DNA of 64,000 nucleotides from Herbinix sp. (GTDB taxonomy: Bacteria > Bacillota > Clostridia > Lachnospirales > Lachnospiraceae), in contig JAQUYQ010000001.1 of the NCBI GenBank assembly GCA_028691795.1, positions 42,699 through 106,698 on the forward strand, written 5' to 3'. This document shows positions 43,027 to 51,245 of this stretch, piece after piece. Numbering within the stretch: position 1 is the stretch's first letter; the number at the start of each line of letters is the position of its first letter. The notes below the pieces were generated by a model, which worked only from the letters and a program-made list of their open reading frames with translations, ran no database searches and was not told the DNA's origin. The translations under genes were made by a program, and so were the position numbers.

Positions 43027-43677
43027 ATGGTGCAAGATAATGCAAAGATTGTTTCCACTGTAGCAGTCTTAGGTGGACTTGAATTAAAAGTCCACCTAAG
43101 ATTAACCAGTACACCACCAAACGGAAATGGAGAGTTCTCAAGACCGTTTCCGTTTATTAAATATGGAAATAATTTTTATATAAATCTTCAAAGCTTCTTT
43201 ACTTTAGAAAAAAGATCTAAGGAGAGAAGTCTAGACGATTCAATTATGATCGATTCTAATAATCTTGGGGTTATGGTAAGAACCCTAAATATCATATCCA
43301 ATAATCTCATAAGAGGTTCGGTATTTGGATATGACACAAAGAATAATTTATCATTACCAAAAAAATCAATTGAAGCATCCACATATATAGTTTATCATAT
43401 GAATACTGGAAAGTGTATTAAGATTCTTCCTACGATTATATATGATAGTGCTAATATAGGATATGAAGGTATTCGGATATGTTTTAATTCCGATTCCAAC
43501 TATATAGATACTTTTGTTAATGATTTTCATACACTGGTTCTATATATATCTAAATTAGATCCGTTCGTTTATTCTCATCAACTATTAGATTTATATTTAT
43601 CTCATATGAGTGGTAAGAATATAACTGGATATAATAGACCTTCATATAATAGCAATAACAACCCATTTAATAAATAG
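43027..43677 (+). CDS. Hypothetical protein, 216 aa
   Basis: Not recognised. ATG 43027 is preceded at 6 nt by GAGGTG; the frame is open from a GTG inside that site. Mixed alpha/beta with a repeated asparagine-rich C-terminal tail (SYNSNNNPFNK). Follows the beta N-terminal gene by 13 nt, so it belongs to the same operon (40972 to 45814) and might be a polymerase accessory or simply a co-transcribed gene. Codons AT-rich. Confidence 0.72.
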   Translation: MVQDNAKIVSTVAVLGGLELKVHLRLTSTPPNGNGEFSRPFPFIKYGNNFYINLQSFFTLEKRSKERSLDDSIMIDSNNLGVMVRTLNIISNNLIRGSVFGYDTKNNLSLPKKSIEASTYIVYHMNTGKCIKILPTIIYDSANIGYEGIRICFNSDSNYIDTFVNDFHTLVLYISKLDPFVYSHQLLDLYLSHMSGKNITGYNRPSYNSNNNPFNK

Positions 43678-43693
43678 AAAGGTGGGACAAATT

Positions 43694-44338
43694 ATGGAAA
43701 AAGATAAACGGGTTATTAATATTGGTGATGAGCTCTTTGAAGTTAAAGGAGCTTTTAACCCCAATGTTAAACTCAAAAAGAATATCGGCTATATTGTCGA
43801 TGACCATGTTTATATTTACAAAGGAAAGAAGACATCGGGTGATAATGATCCTGGTATCTATCGGAATGAGAATGAATATGAGGTAATACCTTATACTAAA
43901 CCCAAAGATATCGAAAGATTCTCTATTACAAAGATTGTCGAATTGGGACCGGAGTCAATTAAGAGTATGATCGATTCCAACAAAGATAGATTCATAACAA
44001 GTGAAAATCTTGAGTTTGTAAAGAACAATGATGATATCTTTACGGTAACTATTAATGAAGATGACGACTTCTTAAAAATGTTAATCAAGACAGCCATTAA
44101 TGAAAAGAAAATAGATCTCAAAATGTACAAGGATAAGTTTTCTGATTCATATGTGTTGAATAACATGAAGTCGTCTCTCATGAAAGAGACCAAGATGAGT
44201 GTTCCCATTTTTAACCAATGGTGTGAAATCCTTGGTTTAAAATGGACAATAATGGTTGAAGATAATGGAGAGGATTATCTGAGTCCGTTATGCTCAACGA
44301 TAACTCTCAGTAATGAGAATCCAGCTAATAAGGCATAG
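43694..44338 (+). CDS. Hypothetical protein, 214 aa
   Basis: Not recognised. ATG 43694 lies 9 nt after AAAGGTGGG. A small beta-rich N-terminal domain (INIGDELFEVKGAF...NIGYIVDDHVYIYKGKK) is followed by a helical C-terminal two-thirds. No catalytic motif, signal peptide or membrane segment. Fourth gene of the beta N-terminal operon. Confidence 0.72.
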   Translation: MEKDKRVINIGDELFEVKGAFNPNVKLKKNIGYIVDDHVYIYKGKKTSGDNDPGIYRNENEYEVIPYTKPKDIERFSITKIVELGPESIKSMIDSNKDRFITSENLEFVKNNDDIFTVTINEDDDFLKMLIKTAINEKKIDLKMYKDKFSDSYVLNNMKSSLMKETKMSVPIFNQWCEILGLKWTIMVEDNGEDYLSPLCSTITLSNENPANKA

Positions 44339-44381
44339 TGGTAATTCACTATGCCTTATATAGATAAAGGAGGTTAAAATT

Positions 44382-44924
44382 ATGAATAATACATATTCGT
44401 CGGAGATTTTCATTCCATCATATAAAACAATAATAAACAAAAATGATCTAGAGCTTACCGATTATGAAAAGAGAATGACTGATAAAATTTCCGATAATAT
44501 TGGGGAAAGATGTATTGGGATAATCTCTAAAGGTTCATCAAAATTCAGCACCTTCCAAAAAAGGGAAATTGAATTAGGAATCTCGGCCGGTCTTGATGTC
44601 TCATTATATGCAGATCCAAAATACTCATGTGCCGATATGAGACAAATACGAGAACTTCTTATCAGAGAGAAACAATTCGCTGATAATGATATCAGTTATT
44701 CTCCGGTATATTGCGGCACAACCCCAGAGGTTCCCCGATCAGCATTAGCTTATGAGCCGTATAAATTGGAGGAAATAGTGCCCAGGCAATCAGGAAAAAC
44801 AATGACCGACGCAAGAGAAAAATTTATCAAGCTTATAGCATCTGAACTCGGAAAAAATAATTTAAATGATAATATTTATCGACACAGAGGCGTTAATCTT
44901 TTCAATGACTGGGAGGAAAAATAA
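44382..44924 (+). CDS. Hypothetical protein with GLDVSLYA-type repeat unit, 180 aa
   Basis: Residues about 57-95 (FQKREIELGISAGLDVSLYADPKYSCADMRQIRELLI) match one and a half copies of a short helical repeat, IRxGLxxGLDVSxYAxPxFxxxQM, that I know as tandem arrays in proteins of gut Firmicutes and their phages. The function of that repeat is unknown to me. The rest is unremarkable. AAAGGAGG precedes ATG. Confidence 0.65.
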   Translation: MNNTYSSEIFIPSYKTIINKNDLELTDYEKRMTDKISDNIGERCIGIISKGSSKFSTFQKREIELGISAGLDVSLYADPKYSCADMRQIRELLIREKQFADNDISYSPVYCGTTPEVPRSALAYEPYKLEEIVPRQSGKTMTDAREKFIKLIASELGKNNLNDNIYRHRGVNLFNDWEEK

Positions 44925-44926
44925 TC

Positions 44927-45310
44927 ATGAGTACAACAAATATCAATGTTAGATGGTTTGATGCGTACAGGGAAAAATTCGAATCGACTGAGTTTCGTTT
45001 GGGTTCCGATCTTTTTTGGATGCGTCTCGAAAACGGCAAAAATCGAAATATACCTCTTCGCTCTGTTCGTTGGGTCGAAATTAAGACCGGAAGAAACTTA
45101 GACGATATTAAAACTCAAGTCGAATTGAGTGTTCGTTGGTTTGATGGGTTCCTGATAGAATTCATAGGTAAAGATATTTGGTTTGGAACCGATAATATCA
45201 CCATATATACCGGCGATAGTCATATAATAATTCCCCTTAGGGAAGTTCGATGGTTTTCTCAAATTCCGGAAAGTCATCAAAAAGAAATACTCATGGAAAG
45301 TGGAAATTGA
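44927..45310 (+). CDS. Internally duplicated small protein, 127 aa
   Basis: Two tandem copies of a module of about 50 residues: residues 8-52 start VRWFDAYREKF and end IPLRSVRW; residues 70-112 start VRWFDGFLIEF and end IPLREVRWF. Each has a central DLFW or DNIT strand, so the fold is probably two small beta units. No known family recognised. The ATG is 2 nt after the upstream stop, so translation is coupled. Confidence 0.65.
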   Translation: MSTTNINVRWFDAYREKFESTEFRLGSDLFWMRLENGKNRNIPLRSVRWVEIKTGRNLDDIKTQVELSVRWFDGFLIEFIGKDIWFGTDNITIYTGDSHIIIPLREVRWFSQIPESHQKEILMESGN

Positions 45311-45322
45311 GGAGGGAAATTT

Positions 45323-45814
45323 ATGTTTTTAAACGGTGGGGATAAACCCAAAAAGGATATATCATTTTCGGTATACGACCCATTTAATTCCTATAAAGAA
45401 TCTTCTGTGACTAATAAAAATGTTTGCGTTTTTCTCGGTGGTACTGCTAATCCACCAGATTACCGTGATTCGATAATACCGATGTTAAAGATTAATTTCT
45501 TTAATCCAATTGTAGATGATTGGAATGAGGAAGCCCAGAGAAATGAAGAGAAAATGAAAAAAGAGTGCAGTCATTCATTGTTCGTTATAACACCTCAAAT
45601 GACGGCACCATTTTCTATTGCCGAAGCTGTGGATTTATCTAATAAGAATCCCAAAAAAGTCATATTCACTGTTTTGGAAGAATGGGATGATATGTCCTTC
45701 GACAAAGGTCAAATGCGTTCTATGAGAGCGGTTGGAAATATGATTGAGGGTAATGGTGGAGTTGTATTTTATAACTTTGATGAGGCTGTTGTATATTTAA
45801 ACTCCTTAGGATAA
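45323..45814 (+). CDS. Nucleoside 2-deoxyribosyltransferase-like protein
   Basis: 163 aa. VCVFLGGTANPPDYRDSIIPML (residues about 30-51), FFNPIVDDWNEEAQRNEE and SHSLFVITPQMTAPFSIAEAVDLSNK follow the pattern of the nucleoside 2-deoxyribosyltransferase-like family (YtoQ/Nuc_deoxyrib_tr_2 type), where the GGT loop, the DDW acidic pair and the S-I-A-E helix line the nucleotide pocket. It would cleave or transfer deoxyribose between bases in nucleotide salvage, or bind a nucleotide signal. Ribosome site GAGGAGGG. Last gene of the operon starting at 40972. Confidence 0.75.
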   Translation: MFLNGGDKPKKDISFSVYDPFNSYKESSVTNKNVCVFLGGTANPPDYRDSIIPMLKINFFNPIVDDWNEEAQRNEEKMKKECSHSLFVITPQMTAPFSIAEAVDLSNKNPKKVIFTVLEEWDDMSFDKGQMRSMRAVGNMIEGNGGVVFYNFDEAVVYLNSLG

Positions 45815-45834
45815 AATTTAATTTATAATACAAC

Positions 45835-45844
45835 TATATATTAT
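45835..45844 (+). promoter_or_regulatory. Candidate phage promoter motif TATATATTAT
   Basis: Exact motif copy 42 nt upstream of ATG 45887. As no terminator separates that gene from the large structured RNA, this could also drive the RNA. Confidence 0.5.
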
Positions 45845-45886
45845 TGAAGAGTAATAACAATAATTTATTAAAAGGAGATTGAAATT

Positions 45887-46561
45887 ATGACTACTGAAAC
45901 TATGAACATCCGCGCAGCTATCAAGGAAAAGAACATTCTCGATAAGAGAATCGAGAAGCTTGCTGGCGAGATTGAGTTTCTGGTTGTATACCAGAAGGAC
46001 GACCCGATTATCGGCCTTAAAACTCCCGAAGATTCCGCGAAGAAAATCGAATCCAATTGGCAGGCGTTGAATGACATGATTGTTCGCCGCGAGGCTATCA
46101 ATCGCACCATTCTCGATGCCAACATGACCAATAAGGTCAAGGTTCCTCGCTATGTTGATTTTATCAACGTTGCTGTCTCTGAAGAGACTGAGGAAATTTC
46201 CTTGGCCAATGCTATCAATCGGAAGAACTATTATTCTGCGTTCCTCAAGAGCAAAATTGAGAGATTGGCAAGAGTTCTTTCGAATGAATCCAAACAGGCG
46301 GCTGATTTCAAGAAAAGTGTGGCTAAGCAAATTCTTGAGCAGGTTGATCGCCGGTTTGCTGGCCTGACCAACTATTCCCAGACCAACAAGGCTCAGGTCC
46401 AGGAAGATCTCGAGAAGAAGTATGAGGTCGTGGTACTTAATCCTCTGGGTGCAGAAGATCGCTTGCCCAAGATTGCTGAGGTAATCGAAAATTACATTCA
46501 GACGATCGACAACAAGCTGTCGTCTGCTACCGAGACCACGCTTCTTACAATCACCTATTAA
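45887..46561 (+). CDS. Abundant-type helical protein, 224 aa
   Basis: Not recognised. Almost wholly helical, with coiled-coil-like stretches (residues 10-50 and 110-170) and no membrane segment. GC-ending codons are strongly preferred, as in the tail sheath gene, suggesting an abundant protein. Ribosome site AAAGGAG. The stop codon is 2 nt before the first base of the structured RNA at 46564, so the RNA is likely cut from, or read through with, this mRNA. Confidence 0.75.
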   Translation: MTTETMNIRAAIKEKNILDKRIEKLAGEIEFLVVYQKDDPIIGLKTPEDSAKKIESNWQALNDMIVRREAINRTILDANMTNKVKVPRYVDFINVAVSEETEEISLANAINRKNYYSAFLKSKIERLARVLSNESKQAADFKKSVAKQILEQVDRRFAGLTNYSQTNKAQVQEDLEKKYEVVVLNPLGAEDRLPKIAEVIENYIQTIDNKLSSATETTLLTITY

Positions 46562-46704
46562 GTTGTACTATTGCTAGTATAGCGAAAAACCAATTAATGT
46601 TCAACATGAGATTTTTCGGGTTAATTTTTACTCATGTAAATAAATTAAAAATAAATCCACCTTAATATTAATGAAGCTCTGTAATGCTAATACAGAATGC
46701 TTCT

Positions 46705-46792
46705 TATCCGATGGTGTAACGGTAGACACGCCGGCCTAATCCGCTGGTTTAGGGTAATGCCTAAAATGAGGGTTCGAGTCCCTCTCGGAAAA
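46705..46792 (+). tRNA. Class II tRNA or tRNA-like domain, anticodon unclear (AAU by loop geometry)
   Basis: Acceptor arm 46705-46711 / 46785-46791 (one A-A mismatch), D stem 46714-46717 / 46726-46729 with GG in the loop, anticodon stem 46731-46735 / 46743-46747, a 6-bp variable arm 46748-46753 / 46760-46765, and a perfect 5-bp T stem with TTCGAGT loop 46768-46784. The long variable arm indicates Leu/Ser/Tyr class, but the loop CTAATCC puts AAU at 34-36 after U33. A one-base slip would give UAA (Leu). CCA is not encoded. Confidence 0.7.
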
Positions 46793-46803
46793 GAACAAGA
46801 TTG

Positions 46804-46856
46804 AGGGCCCCGTACACAAGGGGTTAAGAGTGTTGACTCTTTGTGTACGGGGCCCT
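46804..46856 (+). repeat. 21-bp hairpin within the structured RNA
   Basis: Perfect 16-bp GC-rich stem (46804-46819 / 46841-46856), a 7-nt bulge GGGGTTA, and a further 5-bp stem (46827-46831 / 46836-46840) with loop GTTG. No T-run follows, so it is not a simple terminator. Confidence 0.8.
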
Positions 46857-47098
46857 ACAATGGAAGAGATAATATATTATAATTTAATGACTTATCTTTT
46901 AATTTATTAATTGATTTCCATGAATAATTCATGGCTTATTAATTTATCTTCCATTAATTTATTAAGGTATACGGAACTCTAATTGAGTTCTTCCTAAAGC
47001 TAATGCCTAATTTGGTATGAAATCTTAGGATAAAGTTTATACGATTGGACACGGTTTTGGTTTGCTGCTAAGCTGCTATACTAGCAATATACATAAAT

Positions 47099-47134
47099 AA
47101 GACGACAGATTAATTTCTGTCGTCTTATTTTTTT
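47099..47134 (+). terminator. Rho-independent terminator ending the structured RNA
   Basis: 11-bp perfect stem (47099-47109 / 47116-47126) followed by a T-run, 5 nt after the closing stem of the RNA. Confidence 0.88.
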
Positions 47135-47193
47135 GTCTTAAATCTTATTTTGGTGATAACTTTATAATAAGAAATTTAGAGTGAGGTGTTTAT

Positions 47194-49740
47194 ATGAAAA
47201 TCACATATTTAAAATTAAAGAACTTCGCTTCTATATATAGTGCTATGAATAAGAGAGAATTGGTTTTAGATTTATCGCAATCTAAAAACCGTATTATTAT
47301 AATAGCAGGAGCTAATGGAAGTGGTAAGACCTCTATATTAAGCACTTTACATCCATATGCAACCAATGGTCTTATGGATGATAGAGACGATAGAGCGTTA
47401 ATTCTTGATGGTGAAGAAGGATATAAAGAAATACATATTGTCGATTCAGACAATATGTATATTATTAAACATTTTTATTATTGGAATAAGAATCCCAAGG
47501 GGACTAAATCATTTATCATGAAGAATGATGTTGAATTAAACCCCAATGGTAATATAACTTCCTTTAAAGAAGTTATATCTCAAGAGTTTTCTTTAGAGAT
47601 GGATTATTTAAAATTGATACGTTTGGGTAACAATGTAACCAATTTTATTAATATGAAATCTTTCGACAGAAAACAATTCACAGCAAACTTTCTTAGTGAT
47701 GTGGATATATATGCTTCTATATTGAAGAAGATTAATAATTCTTCTAAATCAATATCAACCTTAGTGAATACTGTGTCAGATAAATTGAGAAGATTGAATA
47801 TATTAGATATTGATTCTATCAAGCAGTATCTATCCGATACAGAAGATAGATTATCCAAGGCGAAGAAAAATCTTGAGAAGGTTCAGAGTGTTTATTGGAA
47901 AGATACTGGGGAGATGAATACCATAAACAAAAACCCCAAATCCTTCCTCGAAGAATTCAATAATATGAATGAAGAGATGAATAATCTTATAACTATGGAT
48001 CATATTAAAAGTACCCCGGCTTCATTAACCAAGAAACTAAACAAAGAAAAAGATCGCAACGTACAATTATTAGTGACTCAATCTCAAATAGCAAAAGACA
48101 TTGAAAGTATCAACGATAATTTAAATCGTTTGAATATAGATTTAGAAAAGTCCAAAAATGATCTATCCTTTATTCAGTCCGATAAGAATATAGATGATTA
48201 TAGAGTTGAGATAACAGATCTCAAAAAGACTATAGAATCATTAAGAATGAAATATTCTAAATATAAACCCGAGTTTACTAAATCGGATATATTAGAATAT
48301 TTGGCTATAGGACAGGCGATAGAATCATCTATATCTGATTTACTCTCTGTTTCTGGAGAGATTGTCGAAAAATCGATTGATCTTCACAGCAATGGAAAGA
48401 GTATTGAATCATATGTATTTAAAAAGATACAGGATATTGATAAGGGGATAAAATCATTTGATAAAGATATGGATAATTATATATTCATGAGACCGGTCAA
48501 TTGTCATGATTATACCTGTCCATTCTATGACTATGTAATGTCCAAAGAAGATAACAACTCTTCTAAGAAAGAATCAACCAAATCAAGGGAATATTATGAA
48601 TATTTCTTGGTGGTTAATAAAACTCTTTCTTATATAGATACGATGTTAAAGGTAAATATTCCTTTAATATCTCGATTACCATTTAAGTATCTTGAAAGAG
48701 CTAATATCTTTAAATCTATATTAAATAAAACCAAATTCATTGATGAAAAAGACATTAATGAATATATTGCTATGGTTGAAGAATTCGACTCCATTATTTA
48801 TTTAAATAATAAATTACAGAATCTTGAAAAAGAGTTCTCATTCATGGAGAAGAACGAAACATCGATTAAAAGATTAAGAGATTCTTTAACCGAAATAGAA
48901 TCCAATATAATTAAACTCGGATATCTTAAAAAGGATAAACAAAATAAACAATCAGATATTATCGAAGAGCTATCACAGAGTTCTGATAAAATTGGTAAAT
49001 TAACCAGTATGATATCTGATGTTGAAAGATATTCCGAGTTGAAAGATAAGATTAAGAAGGATAGCTCGATAATTGATCGAGTAAAGATTCTTAATGAAAG
49101 AATAGAAGAAAATAGTAAGATGATTATTTATTTTAAGGACGAGATTTCTGATCTTGAGAAAGAGATTGAAAATACTCGGTTTAGAATAAAGGAATTTAAA
49201 AATCTTAATAAAGAGCTCGATAAATTAATTGAAGATAGTGAGAAAGTTACTATTCTCAAAAAAGCCCTTTCTTCTAACACTGGAATACCATTGATATTTA
49301 TTACTCTTTATTTAAACAACAGTAAAATCATGGTTAATAACCTACTTCAAGTTGTTTATGGGGGTTCATTGGAGATACTCGATTATGTAGTCGAGAAGGA
49401 ATTTACGATTCCTTATATGAAGAATAATATAATAATAGACGATGTCATCAGGGCGTCAGAAGGAGAAAAAGCATTTATATCTATAGCATTATCATTTGCA
49501 CTATTATATGAAAGTGTTAAAAAATATAATATAATGCTATTAGATGAAATGGATGGATCATTAGATCCAGATAAGAGATTGCTGTTTATAAAGATTCTAG
49601 AGAGACAGTTAAATCTCATAGGCTCTGAACAAGTGTTCATGATAACTCATAATAACATGTTTGATAATTATCCTGTTGATATTATTAGAACATCCGATGT
49701 TTCATTGGACAATTATCAGGAAGTTAATATTCTTTACTAA
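47194..49740 (+). CDS. SbcC/Rad50/T4 gp46-like recombination ATPase
   Basis: 848 aa. Walker A IAGANGSGKTS (residues 38-47); a Q-loop-like region; long coiled coils from about 170 to 660, broken near residue 430-450 by NCHDYTCPFYDYV, where a zinc hook (CxxC) would be expected but the cysteines are spaced by five residues; then ABC signature RASEGEKAFISIAL, Walker B NIMLLDEMDGSLDPD and the H-loop MITHNN. This is the head-coil-head layout of Rad50/SbcC and of T4 gp46, which with a nuclease partner resects DNA ends for recombination. No gp47-like nuclease is adjacent. Ribosome site GTGAGGTG. The gene is AT-rich in codon use. Confidence 0.85.
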   Translation: MKITYLKLKNFASIYSAMNKRELVLDLSQSKNRIIIIAGANGSGKTSILSTLHPYATNGLMDDRDDRALILDGEEGYKEIHIVDSDNMYIIKHFYYWNKNPKGTKSFIMKNDVELNPNGNITSFKEVISQEFSLEMDYLKLIRLGNNVTNFINMKSFDRKQFTANFLSDVDIYASILKKINNSSKSISTLVNTVSDKLRRLNILDIDSIKQYLSDTEDRLSKAKKNLEKVQSVYWKDTGEMNTINKNPKSFLEEFNNMNEEMNNLITMDHIKSTPASLTKKLNKEKDRNVQLLVTQSQIAKDIESINDNLNRLNIDLEKSKNDLSFIQSDKNIDDYRVEITDLKKTIESLRMKYSKYKPEFTKSDILEYLAIGQAIESSISDLLSVSGEIVEKSIDLHSNGKSIESYVFKKIQDIDKGIKSFDKDMDNYIFMRPVNCHDYTCPFYDYVMSKEDNNSSKKESTKSREYYEYFLVVNKTLSYIDTMLKVNIPLISRLPFKYLERANIFKSILNKTKFIDEKDINEYIAMVEEFDSIIYLNNKLQNLEKEFSFMEKNETSIKRLRDSLTEIESNIIKLGYLKKDKQNKQSDIIEELSQSSDKIGKLTSMISDVERYSELKDKIKKDSSIIDRVKILNERIEENSKMIIYFKDEISDLEKEIENTRFRIKEFKNLNKELDKLIEDSEKVTILKKALSSNTGIPLIFITLYLNNSKIMVNNLLQVVYGGSLEILDYVVEKEFTIPYMKNNIIIDDVIRASEGEKAFISIALSFALLYESVKKYNIMLLDEMDGSLDPDKRLLFIKILERQLNLIGSEQVFMITHNNMFDNYPVDIIRTSDVSLDNYQEVNILY

Positions 49741-49794
49741 TAAAAAGTATAACAAATGTATAAAAATATTTTGTTAAGTAGAGGTGAATTCAAA

Positions 49795-49995
49795 ATGGAT
49801 GAAAGAACTGAAAAACGCATTTCTGAATTCATTAAAAGTAAACCCGATAAAGGCACTTTGCTTTTAAATGATATAGATAGAGAGATGCTCGAAAATCATT
49901 TTAACTCGAATTTTCCGGATTACTGTTTCAATGTAATTGAACAGGCGGAAGATTCGGCGACGTTTTTGATTGTGACTTATAAAAAGAGCACATAG
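49795..49995 (+). CDS. Hypothetical small protein, 66 aa
   Basis: Start 49795 (MDERTEKRISEF) is preceded by AGAGGTG; an ATG 39 nt upstream has no site. Short helix-helix-strand protein, mildly acidic. Not recognised; in the same transcript as the gp46-like gene. Confidence 0.6.
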   Translation: MDERTEKRISEFIKSKPDKGTLLLNDIDREMLENHFNSNFPDYCFNVIEQAEDSATFLIVTYKKST

Positions 49996-50004
49996 GCGCG
50001 GATA

Positions 50005-50044
50005 AATAAGAGATGAACTATTTAAAGTTCATCTCTTATTTTTT
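50005..50044. terminator. Bidirectional terminator between convergent genes
   Basis: 15-bp perfect stem (50005-50019 / 50026-50040) flanked by A- and T-runs, between stops at 49995 (+) and 50044 (-). Confidence 0.85.
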
Positions 50045-51117
50045 TACTCGTTATAGTAGTTTAAAACATTATAGGAACGCCCATATTCATCGGTAGCAAA
50101 TGTGCTATCTTGAGAGAATGACATCTTTGTGATATCAGGCTTTGGATAATCGGGGATTTCACACCCTTCATCATCCACAGCCACAAAATCCCAATCTCCC
50201 GTTTCAACACATCTTTTAATTTTAATTTTAACATTACGTTTTTCATATTCAATATATTTATCAGCAGCTTCAGAACGGCCATATGACGCAGTTCTTTCGC
50301 TGATAATGCTGTCTATAGAATCATCATCATATCCGGCATTGATACTATCGGTAAATGATGACTGATTATTGAGTTGGCTTATAACATCATTTCTACCATG
50401 ATTAAGAATAGTTTTCAAGAAAGTAGATGCCGCCAATTCGCTGTTAGAAGTTTCGGAACTCTTAGCTGCATTGCGAGCATTCTGATTGGTCTCTTTGAGA
50501 ACAAGATCCTGAATAGTTTTCTTAAGATCGATAATAGATTTAGTTGTAGATAGTTTAAGGTTTTTCAATTGAATTAATGAGATTAAAATATCAGAGCTAA
50601 ATTTTGATTGACCCCTGATTTTATTGCTCATTAATTCTTTATATTTAGCTTCAACGTCTTTTTCAAATCCACTGAGCTCTTTGAGTTGATTGTATAGAAT
50701 TGCATGTTCTTCCGCAAACTCTTTCTTGTATTTATTACTTGATGCTTTGTTCTTAGAGTAAGCATTGCTTTCTTTATCAATAAGATCATTTGCTGGTCCA
50801 TAGTTATTTTTAGCAAATGCTTTTCCGAGGTTATCGAATTCAGATAAGTCTTTAGCACTAATCATTGGGAGATATGAAGACGATGAAGTAAGTTCCTCAT
50901 CATCACCCATGTCATCAAAGATTTTACTAAACCTATCCTTTTTCTTTTTCTTCTTTTTTTTCTCTTTTTCATTCTTTTCGGGAATTACCTTCAGGTCGTC
51001 TTGCATCAAAACATCGTTTTTAATATCATCAAATTCTTTGAGTTGAGAAAAAAGAGTGCTCACTTTTGGAGTATATTCTTCCTCAAAATCTACTGTATAG
51101 ATATATTCGGTAGCCAA
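50044..51117 (-). CDS. Hypothetical coiled-coil protein, 357 aa, probable TTG start
   Basis: Not recognised. AGGAGG is followed at 9 nt by TTG at 51117 (MATEYIYTVDF); an earlier TTG at 51126 abuts the site. A poly-lysine stretch lies near residues 53-61, followed by a Ser-rich and then a helical coiled-coil segment (about 110-240); the C-terminus (residues 290-357) contains a small beta domain with NVKIKIKRCVETGDWDFVAVDDEG. It is the only minus-strand gene in this part and may be a virion component, since most structural genes here are on the minus strand. Confidence 0.7.
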   Translation of the reverse strand: MATEYIYTVDFEEEYTPKVSTLFSQLKEFDDIKNDVLMQDDLKVIPEKNEKEKKKKKKKKDRFSKIFDDMGDDEELTSSSSYLPMISAKDLSEFDNLGKAFAKNNYGPANDLIDKESNAYSKNKASSNKYKKEFAEEHAILYNQLKELSGFEKDVEAKYKELMSNKIRGQSKFSSDILISLIQLKNLKLSTTKSIIDLKKTIQDLVLKETNQNARNAAKSSETSNSELAASTFLKTILNHGRNDVISQLNNQSSFTDSINAGYDDDSIDSIISERTASYGRSEAADKYIEYEKRNVKIKIKRCVETGDWDFVAVDDEGCEIPDYPKPDITKMSFSQDSTFATDEYGRSYNVLNYYNE

Positions 51118-51139
51118 TAAAATCAACCTCCTTAAACAA

Positions 51140-51149
51140 TATATATTAT
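51140..51149 (+). promoter_or_regulatory. Candidate phage promoter motif TATATATTAT
   Basis: Exact motif copy 96 nt upstream of the DNA polymerase gene, in the gap between divergent genes. Confidence 0.45.
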
Positions 51150-51245
51150 TAAGGTGTTAGTAGGTTGTAAATTTATTCATTTTTGGAGTTCTAATAGTCT
51201 AAAATTTTCATTTTAACATTTGTTTAATATTTAGGAGGTGCTTGT

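Larger units (their letters stand above)
46564..47093 (+). ncRNA. Large structured non-coding RNA (ROOL/GOLLD-like candidate)
   Basis: There is no protein gene for 632 bp, yet secondary structure is dense. Ends pair over long range: 46564-46567 plus 46569-46583 with 47075-47093, 19 bp and one bulged C. Inside: a 7-bp hairpin 46604-46637, a two-part hairpin 46673-46703, a class II tRNA-like domain 46705-46792, a 16+5 bp hairpin 46804-46856, a long AU-rich arm 46861-46953 holding a 7-bp hairpin (46918-46934), and hairpins 46974-46990 and 46993-47029. A terminator follows at once. Size (about 530 nt), phage location and tRNA association fit giant ornate RNA classes such as ROOL and GOLLD. Class membership is a hypothesis. 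Confidence 0.65.

Noticed and set aside
46871-46880. AATATATTAT inside the structured RNA as a promoter copy
   Set aside because: One mismatch to the motif, no gene start downstream within range, and it is part of an AU-rich arm.
46571-47087. The 13-bp matched ends of the RNA region as terminal repeats of a mobile element
   Set aside because: No transposase, no target duplication, and the extension to 19 bp with one bulge plus internal hairpins fits RNA pairing better.
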